This document shows, one piece after another, positions 25,973-34,845 of a stretch of 64,000 nucleotides of DNA. The first letter of the stretch is position 1. Each line of letters begins with the position of its first letter. Origin of the DNA: Isosphaeraceae bacterium EP7. Lineage in GTDB: Bacteria; Planctomycetota; Planctomycetia; Isosphaerales; Isosphaeraceae. The stretch is taken from assembly GCA_038400315.1 (NCBI GenBank), contig CP151667.1:744001-808000 (forward strand), in the 5' to 3' direction. The position numbers and the translations under genes were made by a program. The notes under the pieces were generated by a model. It had not been told where the DNA came from and searched no databases. It worked only from the letters and a program-made list of their open reading frames with translations.

Positions 25973-26752
25973 TTGGTGTCCTGGAGTCTCTCGGAGACGG
26001 TGGGGTTGGCCCGAGGCTGGGCGAGAGACAAGCTGGATCACCGCTCCTCAAGCTGGCCGAGGCGACGGGAGGGCATTATCATCACGTCGATCTCCGAAAG
26101 AAGCGAGGCCCTCGTTGAGGCGACGAGCTTGGCGAAGACGACCCGTCGTCCTTTCACGATCTTCGATGCCTTGATCCTGGTGGCGGCCACGGCGGCCTCG
26201 CTCGCCTGCTTCCGCCTGGACCATTCGACTCAGGTGTTTGTGTTCTTGCCGAACGGTTTCGGCGATCGAACTTTCAACGTTTTGACAGTATCGATCTTGG
26301 CCGTGCAGGCCACTCTGCCTTTCCTCGTCGCATGGTCGCCCGCCGTCCTGATCCTGAGTCTTCTGCCGCCGAGGCCCGAGTCGCGAAGAGTCTTCCGACA
26401 GCCCGGGGTGATCGCCTGCCTGGCCGCGACGTTGGCGATGGCGCTCGGTTCGGTGCCCTACCTGACCCACTCGATGATTTTGGGTGTCCAGTCGTCCGCG
26501 TCGAAGGGCTACTTGACCAGTTTCTATCTGTTCATCACGTTCGCGAATATCGTCCCCTTCGCCATCGGGGGGGCGTGGTCCACTCTGGTGTTGGGCGGTT
26601 CGAGTCGCCGCGGGCGGAACTGGATCGATCGGCTGGGGATGGTCATCGGGATTGCCTGGATCGTTCGAACTGTTGCCTTGTACGCATGTACAGTCATCAT
26701 CGTCCTGTGCCAGACCCGCTTCTTCGATGCCGTGATGTACCATCGTTGGTAA
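25973..26752 (+). CDS. Hypothetical integral membrane protein
   Basis: Up to 259 residues; about six hydrophobic segments, starting at FTIFDALILVAATAASLACF. That motif recurs at the start of uncharacterised planctomycete membrane proteins. The true start is uncertain: no ATG precedes the first membrane helix, and the coordinate given is a TTG at the edge of the open frame; an internal TTG near 26128 would place the protein just before the first helix. Codon bias is weaker than in neighbours. Function unknown. Confidence 0.62.
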   Translation: MVSWSLSETVGLARGWARDKLDHRSSSWPRRREGIIITSISERSEALVEATSLAKTTRRPFTIFDALILVAATAASLACFRLDHSTQVFVFLPNGFGDRTFNVLTVSILAVQATLPFLVAWSPAVLILSLLPPRPESRRVFRQPGVIACLAATLAMALGSVPYLTHSMILGVQSSASKGYLTSFYLFITFANIVPFAIGGAWSTLVLGGSSRRGRNWIDRLGMVIGIAWIVRTVALYACTVIIVLCQTRFFDAVMYHRW

Positions 26753-26948
26753 AAGGCGGAGCCCGGCACCAGCCGTCCGCACCGGTCCAAGGTGAGCCGA
26801 AGGCATTGCCGTGTGTGACCCGGCAAGTCGGTCGGGGGTGCCCCTTGATCCGGGGGGCGGATTGGGGTCTGCTTGGCTCGGAGTGCCGGGCGGGTTCTGG
26901 ACGTTTCGTTGGGGCCCGACTGTTGGGCCAGAACTTGGGGGATGGGCG

Positions 26949-27851
26949 ATGATCCGACTGGGAATGATCGACTTTGACACGAGCCATGTGGTCGAGTTCA
27001 CCAAGCGAATCAATCACATCGACATCGCCGAGGACCAGTGGGTGGAAGGGGCGAAGGTGGTCGCGGGGGTTCCGGGGGTTTCCCTGATCATGCCCGAGCG
27101 GGTGCCCGGGTATACCGCGGCGATGAAGAAGTACGGGATCGAGATCCTGGACGACCCGGCCCAGCTTTTCGGCAAGATCGACGCGGTCATGATCGAGGCG
27201 AATGACGGCAGCGTGCACCGGGAACGGGCCATGCCGTTCATCGAGCGGGGGATCCCCGTGTTCGTGGATAAGCCGTTCGCCTGCTCCGTTGACGATGCGC
27301 GGACCATGCTGCGGGCGGCGATGGAGAAGCACGTCCCCTTGATGTCGTGCTCGAGCCTGCGATACGCCGCCGGCCTGGCCGATGCTCGGGCGGGCAAGGG
27401 GCCGGCCGGGGACTTGCTGGGCGCGTTCACGTATGGGCCGGCCCCGCTGCATCCCCGGAACCCGGGCCTGTTCCATTACGGAATCCACCCGGTCGAGCTG
27501 CTGTTCACCCTGATGGGCACCGGCTGCACCAAGGTGAATTGCACCTTCACCGAAGGGGCCGAGGTGGCGACGGGGGTCTGGAGCGACGGGCGGGTTGCCG
27601 GAATCCGGGGGATCCGCGCCGGCAAGCAGGACTATGGGTTCACCATGTTCGGGGCGAAGGGGGTGGTGACCCAGGGAATTGACACCAAGTACGGCTACCG
27701 CGACATGCTCAAGGCCGTGATCACGATGTTCGAGACGAAGGAGTCGCCCATCGACCCGCGCGAGACGCTGGAGATCGTGGCCTTCATCGAGGCGGCCAAG
27801 GCGAGCGCCGATGCCGGGGGGGCGTCAATCCCGTTGAAGGCCGGCCTGTGA
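26949..27851 (+). CDS. Gfo/Idh/MocA-family oxidoreductase
   Basis: 300 residues from ATG 26949 with a GGGGGA ribosome site. The Rossmann half is visible: KIDAVMIEANDGSVHRERAMPFIERGIPVFVDKPF contains the conserved EKP-like DKPF motif, and the C-terminal half carries FHYGIHPVELLF with the His of the active site. The N-terminal glycine motif is atypical (GMIDFDTSH), as in a subset of the family. Such enzymes oxidise sugars or inositols with NAD(P). The stop overlaps the next gene's GTG by 4 bp, coupling it to a TIM-barrel isomerase, a usual pairing in sugar or inositol breakdown. Confidence 0.88.
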   Translation: MIRLGMIDFDTSHVVEFTKRINHIDIAEDQWVEGAKVVAGVPGVSLIMPERVPGYTAAMKKYGIEILDDPAQLFGKIDAVMIEANDGSVHRERAMPFIERGIPVFVDKPFACSVDDARTMLRAAMEKHVPLMSCSSLRYAAGLADARAGKGPAGDLLGAFTYGPAPLHPRNPGLFHYGIHPVELLFTLMGTGCTKVNCTFTEGAEVATGVWSDGRVAGIRGIRAGKQDYGFTMFGAKGVVTQGIDTKYGYRDMLKAVITMFETKESPIDPRETLEIVAFIEAAKASADAGGASIPLKAGL

Positions 27852-28789
27852 GCGTGGAGAGTTCGGCGAGACTGGCGGACGTGGGCGGGATGTTCGCCAG
27901 CTTCAATGTCCGCGCGATCGGCCGGTCAAGCTCGGCCAGTGACGCGATCGAACTGGCGGCGTCGACGGGTTTCGGCGGGGTCGACCTCCTGATGGTCGAC
28001 CTCGACCGGTCGGGAGAAGACCCTGCGCGACTGCGTGCGAGGATGGACGAGCTGGGCCTGCGCGGGGGGGCCTGGCCGCTGCCGATCAACTGGAAGGCGG
28101 ACGAGGCGACCTACCGGCGCGACCTGCGAGAACTCCCGCGGCTGGCAGGCCTGGCTCGCGAATTGGGCCTGACCCGGACTGGGACCTGGGTGCTGACCGG
28201 ATTGCCGCCGTCGGATCTCGGCCCTGCGGACCAACGCCGCGAGGCGTTCGAGTTCCACGTGCGCAGGCTCGGTGCCATCGCGCGAATCCTGGAAGACCAG
28301 GGGACGCGGCTGGGCCTGGAGGTCATCGGCGTCGAGTCTTCGCGGCCCGCGGGGGCCCTGCCCTACATCCAGAGGATGGGGGACGAGGAGTTAAGCCTCA
28401 TCATCGAGGCCTTGGACGCGTACGCTCCATCCATCGGGGTGCTCGTCGACGCGTTCCATCTCTATGCCGCGGGTGAAGAGAACTCGGTTGCGCTTCGGTA
28501 CGGCGTTGACCGAGTGACCTGGGTGCACGTCGCGGATCTGCCCGAGGGGGGCAGGGTCGGGCGTTCGGAGATCGTGGACGAGAACCGCGGACTGCCCGGT
28601 ATCCGGGGCGCGGTCGATTCTGCGGGATTGCTCGGCCTGCTGGCCGATGCGGGTTATGACGGGCCCGTGACGGCCGAGCCTCTGAGTCGCTGCACCGAAC
28701 TCGTCGGCCTGTCGGAGGAGGCCGCCGCAAGATCTGTGCTCGAGTCGTTGCGCCGCATCTGGCCGACGCCCGGGACTCTCAGACGTTGA
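27848..28789 (+). CDS. Sugar phosphate isomerase/epimerase (xylose isomerase-like TIM barrel)
   Basis: 313 residues, GTG start overlapping the preceding stop. The AP-endonuclease-2/xylose-isomerase-like fold is indicated by ELAASTGFGGVDLLMVD near the start, RLGLEVIGVE, VLVDAFHLY and VTWVHVADLP, which place Glu, Asp, His and His as metal ligands. Members epimerise or isomerise sugars and inosose. Coupled to the Gfo/Idh dehydrogenase, it likely forms a two-step route for a polyol or keto-sugar. Its last 11 bp overlap the 3' end of the convergent csrA gene. Confidence 0.9.
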   Translation: MSVESSARLADVGGMFASFNVRAIGRSSSASDAIELAASTGFGGVDLLMVDLDRSGEDPARLRARMDELGLRGGAWPLPINWKADEATYRRDLRELPRLAGLARELGLTRTGTWVLTGLPPSDLGPADQRREAFEFHVRRLGAIARILEDQGTRLGLEVIGVESSRPAGALPYIQRMGDEELSLIIEALDAYAPSIGVLVDAFHLYAAGEENSVALRYGVDRVTWVHVADLPEGGRVGRSEIVDENRGLPGIRGAVDSAGLLGLLADAGYDGPVTAEPLSRCTELVGLSEEAAARSVLESLRRIWPTPGTLRR

Positions 28790-28985
28790 CGAGCACGTCC
28801 CGCTGCGTGGCGTTGGAGGTCACCAAACCGGGACGGTTGGGGGCGATCTCCTCGCGGTAGACGGGGACTTCGGCGGGGGCGAGGATGCCCAGGCGGATCT
28901 GGTTGCGGTCGATCTTGACCACGGTCACCACGATGTTGTCGCCGATGACGATCTTCTCACCCAACTTGCGGCTCAGGACCAGCAT
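28779..28985 (-). CDS. csrA: Carbon storage regulator CsrA
   Basis: 68 residues, full family length. MLVLSRKLGEKIVIGDNI and IRLGILAPAEVPVYREEI carry the invariant RNA-binding positions, including Arg6 (after LS in the first strand) and the LGI-AP-VPVYREE strand. CsrA dimers bind GGA motifs in mRNA leaders and block or stabilise translation. Upstream, GAGGG serves as ribosome site and overlaps an AACGGATC sequence of CsrA-site character, so autoregulation is plausible. It is one of two csrA genes in this window; this one is not linked to fliW and has an AT-rich non-coding island upstream. Confidence 0.95.
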   Translation of the reverse strand: MLVLSRKLGEKIVIGDNIVVTVVKIDRNQIRLGILAPAEVPVYREEIAPNRPGLVTSNATQRDVLVNV

Positions 28986-29771
28986 GATGTCACCCTCAGA
29001 TCCGTTGGAGGTGGTTGGCCTTCGTCTCGATCCCTCGCGGCCGTGGCCGGCTTGAGATGCTCGTTCCTAAAGCATAGAACGTGCCAGACGCGAAAATGTT
29101 CACATTGTATTTATTACAAACCATATTCTGACATTGACTTACGTCCGAAATTTTGCAGAACCTGCCGTCGGCCTGTCTCAGACTTTGTCAACCTTACGAA
29201 GCTTTCCCAGACTCCCATTGTAAAGTTAGCGATTCAAAAGGGAGAGGTCGAGAGAACTGGCCCCCGGTTGGCGCCGTCTCCGACTTGAGTCGGACTGAGT
29301 AGTTTACTTCCAGGTTACTGCGCAATCAGGCAACACCGGCAAGGTTTCCGGTCTGCCAGACGGTTGAGGTCGGCGACCCAGTTCGGGCAGCCTGAGATGG
29401 CGACAACCGCCTGGCCTCGCCTTTAGTCCCGGTCCTGGATCCAGTTACGCACAATAACCGGATTTCGAATCGCCGGCCCGATGTGGTGGGTCGCGGTTCG
29501 GACGAGCGTGAGCCCATCAGGGGAGGCAGCGACCAGGATCGCCGCGCTGAGCGGGGCGACGGCCCGAAACGCCGGCTTGATCGGATCAGGACCGGACTGA
29601 CCGCGAGAAATCGGAGCCCGATTTCAGGCGTCGTTCAAGGGCGAGATTGGCCGAAGTTCAAGGAGCGTGCCACCTCGCCCATTGCAGGGCGAGGCCGGGC
29701 CGCCCGGTGGGGCGACTCGACCTCGGAAGCGGGGAGAGCGTTGGTCGGACCTTAGACCGGACAGGGCCGGT
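28986..29771. other. AT-rich intergenic island upstream of csrA
   Basis: Nearly 790 bp with no accepted gene. Between about 29060 and 29330 GC drops well below 50 percent, the lowest in the window. A rightward frame from GTG 29043 (81 codons) encodes a cysteine-rich peptide with two CxxC pairs (CSHC and CRTC), but its codon use is unlike the host and it has no clear ribosome site. TTGTA-TTTAT-TACAA at 29105-29119 is a small inverted repeat. The island may hold the csrA promoter or an untranslated RNA. Confidence 0.5.
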
Positions 29772-30590
29772 TCAGTGGCCGGCGACCAGGGCCGTTGTGG
29801 GCTGGGGGGCGGCGGAGGCCTGCTCGACGGAGCTCTTCACGCCCGACGCCTTGATGAGCGCCTCGACCTCGGGGAGGAGCTTGGCGAGGAAGTCCTGGGA
29901 GGGGTTGTCGATCTCGCGGTTCTCGCTGGCCCCGATGCGGCGCTGGGCCTGGATCTTGATGACCCAGGGGCTGCGCTTGGTGATCCTGGAAAAACTGGCC
30001 GGGAATGGGTTCCAATTCCCTTTGAAAAGGAAGGAGTAGAACACTTCTTCCTTGAAGGGGGGCTCGCCGATGCTCCCCCCCTTGGCGTAGGCGAGGGAGC
30101 GGAACTGGGCGTTGTGGTCGTTGTCGACCTTGATGTTGGCGATGTCGGGCATGTCGGAGGGACGATAGCCGTTGGCGGGGTAGCAGACCTCGGGGATGTG
30201 GGCGATGACGGCCTCGGCGGGCCCGCTGAGGACGAGCGCGGTGACGGTCACGCCGTTCTTCTTATTGATGTAGCTGCGGAGCACGTAGTCGGAGGCGCCG
30301 GCGATCTGGATGATGCGGGGGTCGAGCAGGGCCTCGCCGTTCTCGAGGATCTCCCAGTCGCCGAGCTTCGCGGGGATCTTCTTCAGGGAGAACGGGACCA
30401 CCTTATTGAGGGCGATCTCCTCGGCGAAGCGGACGTCTTGCCAGGCCCTGAAGGCACCCGAGAGGGCCAGGAGGATGATGGCGGGGATCGCCCAGGTCCA
30501 GACGCTGCGGGCGGGGCGGCTCAATCTGGCCGGCTTGGTGGCCACCGCGGGACGCTCGATCTGGGAGACGAGTGGGAGGAGGGAGCTCAC
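29772..30590 (-). CDS. EpsI-family (DUF3485) exosortase-associated protein
   Basis: 272 residues, GTG start at 30590 behind AGGAA. After a single N-terminal membrane segment (about 31-50) comes the EpsI domain: VPFSLKKIPAKLGDWEILE, then AEAVIAHIPEVCYPANGYRP, where the family has HxPEVCYP, with the cysteine at the predicted active site. EpsI proteins accompany exosortases and exopolysaccharide clusters and are exported. No exosortase, PEP-CTERM protein or glycosyltransferase lies next to it here, so it is either an orphan or works with a distant exosortase. Confidence 0.88.
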   Translation of the reverse strand: MSSLLPLVSQIERPAVATKPARLSRPARSVWTWAIPAIILLALSGAFRAWQDVRFAEEIALNKVVPFSLKKIPAKLGDWEILENGEALLDPRIIQIAGASDYVLRSYINKKNGVTVTALVLSGPAEAVIAHIPEVCYPANGYRPSDMPDIANIKVDNDHNAQFRSLAYAKGGSIGEPPFKEEVFYSFLFKGNWNPFPASFSRITKRSPWVIKIQAQRRIGASENREIDNPSQDFLAKLLPEVEALIKASGVKSSVEQASAAPQPTTALVAGH

Positions 30591-30803
30591 GGGTCGTTTC
30601 CTGGATTGGCATCGGAGGGGATGGCCGAGGTGGACGATCCCGGCGGATCAGTCCGTGTCGACCGCCACATGCATCTTACTCGATCCTAAGCCTGACGTGT
30701 CGCGTCGCGGTCCCCGTGGTTCGGCCGTGTGGCCCTGCCGCAACATCGGCGTGCCCGGCAGGACGCCGTCGAGCGGGCGTTGGACTGCACTGCCAGATTG
30801 ATC

Positions 30804-31583
30804 CTAGTTGATGACTGACCGAACGTCCAGCGGCGGCTTGCCCTCGCCCGGAATCGGGCCGAGGTCGAGCGGCCGGAAGCCGACGGCGTCCGCGGCGACG
30901 AGGTGGTAGCGGACCCCGTCGACGACCCCCTGGACGGCGAGCGACCACTGCCCCTCGATGTGCAGATGACCGTAGACGCAGGCGTCGACCCCGGCGGCGC
31001 GGAGGCGATCGACGACCGGCCCTGGGCGGCGGAACTGATCGAACGGGGGGTAGTGCCAGAGGACGTAGAGCGGCTGGCCGGCGGTGCGCAGGGTCGCGGC
31101 ATGGGCCAGGGCGCGGTCGAGCGCGGCGAGCTGTCGGTCGAGCGCGGCGACGGCCGAGGGGTTGGGCTCGGGGTCGTCCGCCGGGACCGGGGCTCCGAGT
31201 GCGCCGCAGACGATGGCGCCGGCGGCCTCGACGGCGTCGCCGCAGACGGCCCTGAGCGACCGCCTGAGCATGGGGCGGACGGCCTCGACCTTGTTGAACC
31301 AGCGGTCGTGGTTGCCGGGCGACATCACCTTCAGGCCGGGGAGCCGGTCGAGCCAGGCGAGGTCGGGCTGCAAGTCTTTGTGGCCGCGGGCCATCGACAG
31401 GTCGCCGGGCAGCAGGACCAGGTCTTGCCGCCCCACGACCTTGCGCCACTCGCGCTCGATCCGGTCGGCGTGCTCCCCCCAGCGGCCGGCGAAGCGCTCG
31501 CGGGGGTCGTGCGCGGCCGTCGATAGGTGGAGGTCGGCGATGGCCCAGACGCGCGGGGCCTTCGGGGTTGGGGTCGGAAGCAT
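30804..31583 (-). CDS. Calcineurin-like metallophosphoesterase
   Basis: 259 residues. All metal-site motifs of the family are in order: ADLHLS (about 15-20), GDLSMA, SPGNHDRW, LWHYPP and YGHLH. The two-metal site hydrolyses phosphomono- or diesters; the substrate is unknown. It starts 21 bp after the MBL-fold gene in the same direction, so the two are probably one operon of metallohydrolases. No signal peptide is seen, so it is likely cytoplasmic. Confidence 0.92.
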   Translation of the reverse strand: MLPTPTPKAPRVWAIADLHLSTAAHDPRERFAGRWGEHADRIEREWRKVVGRQDLVLLPGDLSMARGHKDLQPDLAWLDRLPGLKVMSPGNHDRWFNKVEAVRPMLRRSLRAVCGDAVEAAGAIVCGALGAPVPADDPEPNPSAVAALDRQLAALDRALAHAATLRTAGQPLYVLWHYPPFDQFRRPGPVVDRLRAAGVDACVYGHLHIEGQWSLAVQGVVDGVRYHLVAADAVGFRPLDLGPIPGEGKPPLDVRSVIN

Positions 31584-31604
31584 GGGCGGGGGTATCCGGG
31601 GGGC

Positions 31605-32300
31605 TCAGCCGCCGAGCGGGACGAAGCCGGCGCGCTCGCCGACGAAGGGGTTGCTCCGGCGCTCGCGGCCGACGGTGGTGTCGGGCCCGTGGCCCGGATG
31701 GACGACCGTGGCGTCCGGGAGGTCGAAGAGCTTCGATCGGATCCCCGCGAACAGGAGGGGGCCGTCGCCGCCGGGGAAGTCGTGCCGGCCGACCGATCCC
31801 GCGAATAGGACGTCGCCCCCGAGGACGAACGGGGCCTCGGCCTCGTCGCCAGAGACCCCATCGACGACGAAGACGACCGAGCCGACGCTGTGGCCGGGGA
31901 TCTCGCGGACTTCCATCGAGAAGCCCGCCAGATCGAGCCGATCGCCGTGGTCGACGAGCCGATCGGCGGGAGGGCTGGTGACGGGCATGCCGAAGGCGCC
32001 GCTGAGGTTCAGGTCGGGGTCGTCGAGCATCGGCGCATCGTTGCGGCCGATGACGAGCGGCGCCTCGGGGAAGGCTTTCTTCATGGGCCGGTTGCCGACG
32101 ATGTGGTCGACGTGACCGTGGGTGTTGAGGATCGCCGCGGGGGTCAGGCCCTCTTCGGCCAGGAGGTCGAGGATCTGCCGGGTGTCGAAGCCAGGGTCGA
32201 CGACCAGGGCGTCTGTGCGCCCCGGGCGCCAGAGGACGAACGCATTCTGCGCGAAGGCGGAGGACTCGACGGTCACGATCCGGTGGGCGGGTTCGGGCAT
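31605..32300 (-). CDS. MBL-fold metallo-hydrolase (glyoxalase II-like)
   Basis: 231 residues. NTHGHVDHIVG is the HxHxDH zinc motif (about residues 60-66); IPGHSVGSV, GGDVLFAGSVGR and HPGHGPDT supply the remaining His and Asp ligands. This pattern fits the glyoxalase II/YcbL-type group that hydrolyses thioesters such as S-lactoylglutathione, though substrate choice cannot be read. It is the first gene of a pair with the metallophosphoesterase. The ribosome site before ATG 32300 is weak. Confidence 0.92.
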   Translation of the reverse strand: MPEPAHRIVTVESSAFAQNAFVLWRPGRTDALVVDPGFDTRQILDLLAEEGLTPAAILNTHGHVDHIVGNRPMKKAFPEAPLVIGRNDAPMLDDPDLNLSGAFGMPVTSPPADRLVDHGDRLDLAGFSMEVREIPGHSVGSVVFVVDGVSGDEAEAPFVLGGDVLFAGSVGRHDFPGGDGPLLFAGIRSKLFDLPDATVVHPGHGPDTTVGRERRSNPFVGERAGFVPLGG

Positions 32301-32684
32301 GGCCGTTGGCTCGTTCGACGGGGGAGGTGGAAAGGTGCTCGGGCGGCTCGGCCCTTATTGTCATTTCGATAAGGTCGTCTTGTAAATGAGCCAATTTCTG
32401 CGAGCGTAGCAGCCGATGTGGATGGGATTCGTTCCGGAGGGGGGGATTGCGCCGCCGTCGCGTGCGATCTGAGCGTGTTTCGGCGTTCGGCCCGCCAGTT
32501 GCATACCTGCTCGGTCCTTCCCTTCGATCGTCCGTTAGAAGTGACTTCACGGCATCTTGAACTCGTTTTGACATGCGTCGTTCGGGTGATGCGAGCGACC
32601 CCCATCCTCACGTCCGCCCCGGGGGGACTCCCGGCGCGGTCACATCCCGTCCGCCCGGCATGCAGGCCGGGATGAGGTTGACTC
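32301..32684. other. Divergent intergenic region
   Basis: About 380 bp between the MBL hydrolase and DUF1571 starts; both promoters should be here. The sequence is AT-richer than the genes around it between about 32355 and 32580. No gene, hairpin or operator was recognised. Confidence 0.45.
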
Positions 32685-33590
32685 ATGGTCGAGATGAACC
32701 GTCCCGCCCCCCGGATCGTGTCGGCGGGCCGCCGGACGGCCGGCCCCCTGAGGCTGGCGCTGGCATCCCTGACCCTGCCGCTCGCGCTGGCGGTTGCCGA
32801 CGGACCGATGCCGACGGGCCAGCCCGCGCCGGTCCGACTCGCCGAGCGCGCCGTCGAGGCCGCCGGCCGCGAGAAGCCGGGCGCCGACGCCGAGGTCCAC
32901 CCGATCGAGCAGGCCAGGCAGCTGGTCGCCGAGTGCAAGGCCCGGTTCGCGAAGGTCAGTGATTATACCTGCACGTTCTACAAACGGGAGCGGATCGGCG
33001 GCGACCTGACCCCCCTGAACGTGATGACGATGAAGGTGCGGTCGAGCCCCTGGAGCATCTACTTCAAGTTCCAGAGGCCGAACAAGGGGCGCGAGGCGCT
33101 CTACGTCTCGGGCCGCCACGGCAACAAGGTGCAGGCGCACGACGTGGGATTCGGCAAGCTGTTCGCCGGCACGATGAGCCTGGACCCGCACGGGTCGAGG
33201 GCGATGTCCGACAATCGCCACCCGATCACCGAGGCGGGCATCGGCTCCCTGATCGAGACGGTCCACGCGTCGTGGGGCTACGGGCTGCACTACGGCGACA
33301 CGATCGTGAAGATCCACCCGCACTCGCTGGTGGGCGAGCGTAAGTGCACGATGATCGAGACGAAGCACCCGACGAAATATCCCCGCGACCTGTTCTATCA
33401 GGTGAAGCTGTATATTGATCAGGAGCTGGGGCTCCCCGTGCGGTTCGAGGGATACGACTGGCCCAAGAAGAAGGGTCAGGCGCCCGAGCTGCTGGAGGAG
33501 TACACGTACGCGGACCTGAAGCTCAACCCGGGGCTGCATGACTCCGACTTCGACGCCTCGAATGCACATTACTCGTTCGGGCGGTTCTGA
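32685..33590 (+). CDS. DUF1571 family exported protein
   Basis: 301 residues, ATG 32685 with GATGAGG upstream; ATG 32694 is an alternative. A signal-like hydrophobic stretch lies at about 22-39. The DUF1571 core begins with SDYTCTFYKRERIGG and runs through PWSIYFKFQRPNKGREALYV, HGSRAMSDNRHPITEAGIG and the terminal YTYADLKLNPGL-DSDFD. The family is widespread in planctomycetes and resembles lipoprotein-carrier folds, but no activity is established. A diverged paralogue lies at 46621-47559. Probably periplasmic. Confidence 0.88.
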   Translation: MVEMNRPAPRIVSAGRRTAGPLRLALASLTLPLALAVADGPMPTGQPAPVRLAERAVEAAGREKPGADAEVHPIEQARQLVAECKARFAKVSDYTCTFYKRERIGGDLTPLNVMTMKVRSSPWSIYFKFQRPNKGREALYVSGRHGNKVQAHDVGFGKLFAGTMSLDPHGSRAMSDNRHPITEAGIGSLIETVHASWGYGLHYGDTIVKIHPHSLVGERKCTMIETKHPTKYPRDLFYQVKLYIDQELGLPVRFEGYDWPKKKGQAPELLEEYTYADLKLNPGLHDSDFDASNAHYSFGRF

Positions 33591-33911
33591 CCGCTGCAAT
33601 CGGTCGATCCGGCTCAAGTCGTCGCGGCGGTCGTGCCGATTGAAGGGGTGTCGGGCGACCGGGGAACGAGGCAGGGCGGGCCGCCCAAGCGGCCTAGCCA
33701 GCATCCCGGGGCTTCGCTATGATTCGCCACCCCTCGGCGGGCCTCGGCCCCCCGGGCGACGCGGGACGCGACGAAGCACCCGAGCCGCCATCTCCCAGGT
33801 CGTGCCACCTTCGATGACGATGCGGATCGGATGGATCCAGGGCCGGTCGCGCTCGCCAGGTGGCGACCTCGGCGGGCCCCTGCACGCTCAAATTCCAAGG
33901 AAGGAGGCCCG
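33591..33911. other. Intergenic region upstream of rimI
   Basis: No gene seen in these 320 bp. A candidate promoter is annotated separately; the start of rimI has an ideal AAGGAGG ribosome site. Confidence 0.45.
33695..33723 (+). promoter_or_regulatory. Candidate sigma-70-type promoter for rimI
   Basis: TAGCCA (33695-33700) and TATGAT (33718-33723) are separated by 17 bp. The match to TTGACA/TATAAT is four and five of six. It would give a leader of about 180 nt. Read by eye only. Confidence 0.3.
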
Positions 33912-34442
33912 ATGAGCACGGCCCCGAGCGCCAAAGCGCAGGTGCGCGTCCATATTCGATGGATGATCCGCCGCGACATGCCCGAAGTCCTTGCCATCGA
34001 GCACACCAGCTACGACTTCCCCTGGTGCGAGGAGGAATTCCTCCGCGTCCTTCGCCAGCGGAATTGCATCGGGATGGTGGCCGAGTACGGCGAACGTGTC
34101 GTCGGCTTCATGATCTATGAGCTGCACAAGAACCGCCTAAACGTGCTCGATTTCGCCGTCCACCCCGAGTTCCGCCGCGGCGGAGTCGGCCAGCAGATGG
34201 CCGCCAAGCTGGTGGGCAAGCTGTCGAGCCACCGCCGGACGAAGATCCTGCTGAACGTCCGCGAGACGAACATCGGCGGCCAGTTCTTCTTCCGGGCTCA
34301 GGGGTTCAGGGCGCTCGAGGTCTCCCGCGAGCACTTCCCGGATACGGGCGAAGACGCCTACCTGATGCAATATCTCTTCGACGACTCAGCTCCCGAGCTC
34401 CTGGCCCCGGTTAACCGGGTGGCCAGTCAACTCGAGAACTGA
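33912..34442 (+). CDS. rimI: Ribosomal protein S18-alanine N-acetyltransferase RimI-like
   Basis: 176 residues from ATG 33912, preceded by AAGGAGG. The GNAT fold is clear: IRWMIRRDMPEVLAIEHTSYDFPW is the RimI-type N-terminus, LDFAVHPEFRRGGVGQQMAAKL holds the acetyl-CoA pyrophosphate loop (RRGGVG), and LLNVRETNIGGQFFFRAQGF is the RimI-like N-x-x-A-x-x-F-Y-x-x-x-G-F region. RimI acetylates the N-terminal alanine of ribosomal protein S18. The protein is slightly longer than typical RimI. The name is probable; a broader RimI-like specificity is possible. Confidence 0.85.
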   Translation: MSTAPSAKAQVRVHIRWMIRRDMPEVLAIEHTSYDFPWCEEEFLRVLRQRNCIGMVAEYGERVVGFMIYELHKNRLNVLDFAVHPEFRRGGVGQQMAAKLVGKLSSHRRTKILLNVRETNIGGQFFFRAQGFRALEVSREHFPDTGEDAYLMQYLFDDSAPELLAPVNRVASQLEN

Positions 34443-34845
34443 GTCCTCGTCGGCCAAGGCCGGCAGAACATCTCGATCAGTGGCGGGCCCTGCCCCCCTT
34501 GCCCCGCGGCGACGCCGGGCGGAGGGGGCAGGGTCGGTCGCATTTCGAAGGGGATGGCGGCCATCGGTTTCGAAGGGGAGGGCGGCGATCGGAGGCCCTC
34601 GTTGTGGCACGGTTGATGCATTTGAAGCATTGAATAAAACTCCAACCTCAGGCCTAACGATTTCGTTTGAGGCCGGATCGAAAGCTCCCCACCTCTTCCC
34701 GAGGTCGGTAAGATGATTGAGTGGCTTTCTTTTCCGCTCGATCGGGACGCGGCCGGATGACCGACCTGAGGGGCCTGGACGCCTGAATCCGGCCCTTTCT
34801 CGCGGTTTATCCCCCTGTTGATGACCGCTAGACGAGGCTCCAACG
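34443..34845. other. Intergenic region upstream of metal efflux genes
   Basis: About 400 bp without a gene. It contains an imperfect tandem repeat (34544-34592) and an AT-richer segment around 34610-34700 that probably includes the promoter of the efflux operon. No recognisable metal-regulator operator palindrome was found. Confidence 0.45.
34544..34592 (+). repeat. Two-copy 24-bp imperfect direct repeat
   Basis: 34544-34567 and 34569-34592 are both TTCGAAGGGGA.GGCGG.ATCGG, differing at two positions, with a 25-bp period. The first copy is part of a GTCGCATTTCGAAGGG sequence found again at 54298-54313. Confidence 0.6.

Noticed and set aside
29043-29288. Cysteine-rich 81-codon frame as a firm gene
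   Set aside because: CxxC pairs are suggestive, but codon bias is foreign and no ribosome site was seen; kept only as an observation.
30676-32574. 632-codon leftward frame
   Set aside because: Arg/Pro-rich shadow across two genuine metallohydrolase genes on the same strand in other frames.
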